The notes below the pieces were generated by a model, which was not told the DNA's origin, made no database searches, and was given only the letters and a program-made list of their open reading frames with translations. Positions 61,533 to 64,000 of a DNA stretch of 64,000 bases are shown here, piece by piece. The stretch is from Oxyruncus cristatus (taxonomy: Eukaryota > Chordata > Aves > Passeriformes > Cotingidae), in the NCBI GenBank assembly GCA_013399855.1, contig VXAY01002200.1, positions 401,879 through 465,878 of the forward strand, given 5' to 3'. Position 1 is the first letter of the stretch; each line of letters opens with the position of its first letter. A program made the position numbers and the translations under genes.

Positions 61533-64000
61533 GGGTTGCAACTCTGGAGAGGTGGCAGTCATTTGCCAGTGACAAGAAGATGACAAGAAGCATCTGGAAA
61601 GGGCCCTGTTTAGCTCCCGAGACAGGTTAGAGTTTACTGGGAAGGAATCCAGGAGCAGGACGGTGGGGCTGCATGTGAGGTTTCTAGGTAGGGAGACCAT
61701 CCTATGCCTCCTCTCACTTTCTGCATGGCTGGTGACAAAGGATATCTTGCTGCAGGGAATGAGACATCCAGAAGCATTCCATGCACTCTCCCACCCCACT
61801 CATAATTTTTAGAGGAAAAGGAGCTGTAGCTGCAGAATAAGGGGGATGTGGGAGATGCAGAGGATGTGGCCAGGACCCCCAGCACAAAGTGATCTGGGCT
61901 GGGCTGAACCCAAAAACAGTTTCATGGCCCCTTTGTTTTGGGATAATAATAGCAGCAGATGAATTCCACATTTCAAACAAGTGTAAGATATTAAACAGAG
62001 CCTCTGTAGAGAGATTAGGTGGAATAAGAAAAACAACAAATCCTTACGTTCTTGGACTTGAACCGATTGGCAGTGAAAGCCAGGGAGCAGGGACTCCTTT
62101 CCCCCAGCACCACCACAGTGCCTGGCATAACCAAGTGCTTTGGGGTTCAGCAGCCTGCCCAAGGGCTACAAAACGTGGAGTACAGAAGACGCTGAGAGAC
62201 CCTCCTCCGGGTCCTCTCCCAAAATCACTACATTGCCAGGCTGCCACACTCCTGTGAGGTCCCTGCTCATGCTACCCCACTACCAGAAAGATGCTGTAAG
62301 GGCATTCAAGCTTGAGATGTCAGGTGAGAAGCCCTCACTTTCTCCAGCACAAGGGTCTGGGCAAGCAGGATATCAATGAAACAGGGTGAAGAAGTAGCAA
62401 AGAAATTGTTTTCCCTCATAGACCTGTACAGGAAGAAGTTACAAAAGCCTGAACCCTTTTCCAGGCTCCTACAGCAGGGATTTTTGAGTCTGAAAACCAG
62501 AAATAAAGATTAGTAAAGGCAGGAAGAAGAATAAAGGGGAGGAATCTTTTACCTAGATTTTTTTTTTACTTAGGGCTATTTCTGTTCTGCATGCTCTAGA
62601 TGAATGCACTGACTCCAAGTATAGTTTTCATCCTTTCCACAAACCCCTTCAAAGCTCAGGTTTTCATCTCCCAACCTAGCCTGTAGGCACCTCACGCTCC
62701 TCCTGTCCCTCTCACATCCCAGGGCCACTCTGCATGAGGCAGACATACAGTTTCAGCCAAAAGACTGAATGTCAACAAATAAGATTCCATCTAAATACCC
62801 TCTTCTTTAAAAAGTATCTTTTAGATTAATGACCTAAGACAACTGAATTTACTATATGGAGGTCTACCCAGGCTCCACAGATGGATGTTGATATCCTATG
62901 GGACAGTAAGTAAGCTAACATTTACACTTTCATGTAAAGTAAAACTAACTGGTGTAAAGGGACTCCCATCTTCTGCAGAGCGAAGCCTACCTTGTCACAG
63001 CCACGTTATCTGTTAACACCATCTCATTCTGCAATACAACCCAGTTGTAATATTGCATCATATCGTGGGGAGATAAGCAAACCTAATGCCAGGGTTGTTC
63101 ATGCTTCCAGTTATCCTTGACAGTAGTATAAAGAACATATTCTGCAAAGAGTTCTTAAATGTACTGAAGAGTTTCTAAACCTTATTTCCCTACCCAGACT
63201 ACCACATCCCTTATGTAAGCCCTGGTGACACTGAAGATTAAGTTACCTGTCTAGAATAAAAGACACCTCACCCTGATGCAGTCACCACAGGTCACCTACA
63301 CCAAGGGGGAAGGCAGCAGGAGGTACTGACAGAAGGACAAACACTGACTTCAAAAGGATAAGCAAGAGCTGGGACAAGACAGGCAGCAAGTACAAAATGA
63401 GGAGAGAAGGTATTTATAGTTGTGAATCACACATTGCCCCAGACATCTTTCCATTAATGATGAATATCATAATTTCCCTAAATAATGCAAGGAAAATTGG
63501 TTTAATCATTTAAAGGCATCATCAATAATAAATGTGTCAGTTCCAGATGCTAACCTCACCATTCCTCCATCCTCAGGGACTGCTTTAAGGAAACGAGTGA
63601 GATTGCTGCCACTTTTTAAATTTGGAAAGATGTTTCAGTACCAGATTCAGGGGAACAAAGGAAGAACCCGAGATCCAGGAATGGCAGCTCAGGTGTGTGC
63701 AGCCCCTGCATGGTGGAAAAGCTCTTTACACCGTGTTGCTGTGCGATAAAGCAGCAATGAAAGCGCCGTTCTTGTTTGCTCAGGCGAAGTGCATTAGGCA
63801 GAGGTATGCACCAAGATAGCTGGGGCCAGATAAGAGAGCCCTTCCCACCTGCCAGGAGAAGGTCCCCACCAAGGATCTGGAAGGACAAGGAATGGGCTGC
63901 ATTGGAGGCAGCACATCCATCACCTGGAGCACAGCAGGTGCGAGGGCAATGCCACGTCTGAGGGGTACCCAGCTGCTGCACCAGCACTAGCACCAGCATC
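61533..64000. other. Unique non-coding sequence
   Basis: No gene or repeat is recognised to the end of the window. The stretch 62500-63550 is AT-rich and almost free of longer open frames. GC rises again after about 63650, where overlapping frames on both strands reach the window edge without domain evidence. Confidence 0.45.

Noticed and set aside
61013..61630. 205-codon + strand frame
   Set aside because: No domain is recognisable, long frames are open on the opposite strand in the same place, and the local CpG-rich composition lowers stop frequency.

Overview
The window looks like ordinary non-coding DNA from a bird nuclear genome. The main evidence is the set of interspersed repeats. There are at least nine CR1 LINE fragments of the avian type, most ending in the 8-bp ATTCTATG-like 3' repeat. 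Two avian endogenous-retrovirus LTR-type families are also present, one once and one twice. No exon of a recognisable protein-coding gene, no tRNA or rRNA, and no prokaryotic feature could be identified. The LTR families suggest a neoavian bird, but this rests on recall of repeat families, not on a search.

Layout. A CR1 3' end lies at 694-985 on the minus strand. A 44-bp poly(A) tract follows at 2617-2660. A + strand ERV LTR-like element (family A) occupies about 5835-6668. A CR1 at 7741-8240 has a second CR1 nested inside it. A 43-bp poly(A) tract is at 12999-13041 and a CR1 tail at 14302-14345. A small CpG-bearing pocket lies near 14.94-15.19 kb and an AT-rich low-complexity block at 18538-18694. 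A decayed LINE is at about 20441-20640. A second family A copy, on the minus strand, covers 24771-25434 and carries the only assembly Ns. An old CR1-type fragment with a 27-bp internal tandem duplication covers about 27815-28450. A nearly complete solo LTR of family B is at 28851-29463. From there to the end the window has sparse CR1 tails (30571-30734, 32160-32215, 50041-50155, 54992-55020, 55838-56180), a (GATAG)n microsatellite at 32090-32136, one exon-like minus-strand open frame at 43145-43405, a CpG pocket near 61.39-61.53 kb, and long unique stretches.

Interpretation. The window is most likely intergenic or deep-intronic. Almost all open frames of 60-280 codons look like chance or repeat-derived. 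The best candidates for function are a few AT-rich unique blocks that look like conserved non-coding elements, the two CpG pockets, and the minus-strand open frame near 43.2 kb. All of these are inferences that need cross-species alignment. I did not find a new biological system here. The most informative structures are the nested CR1, the internally repetitive LTR-like family A, and a probable assembly problem at the 2-N gap.
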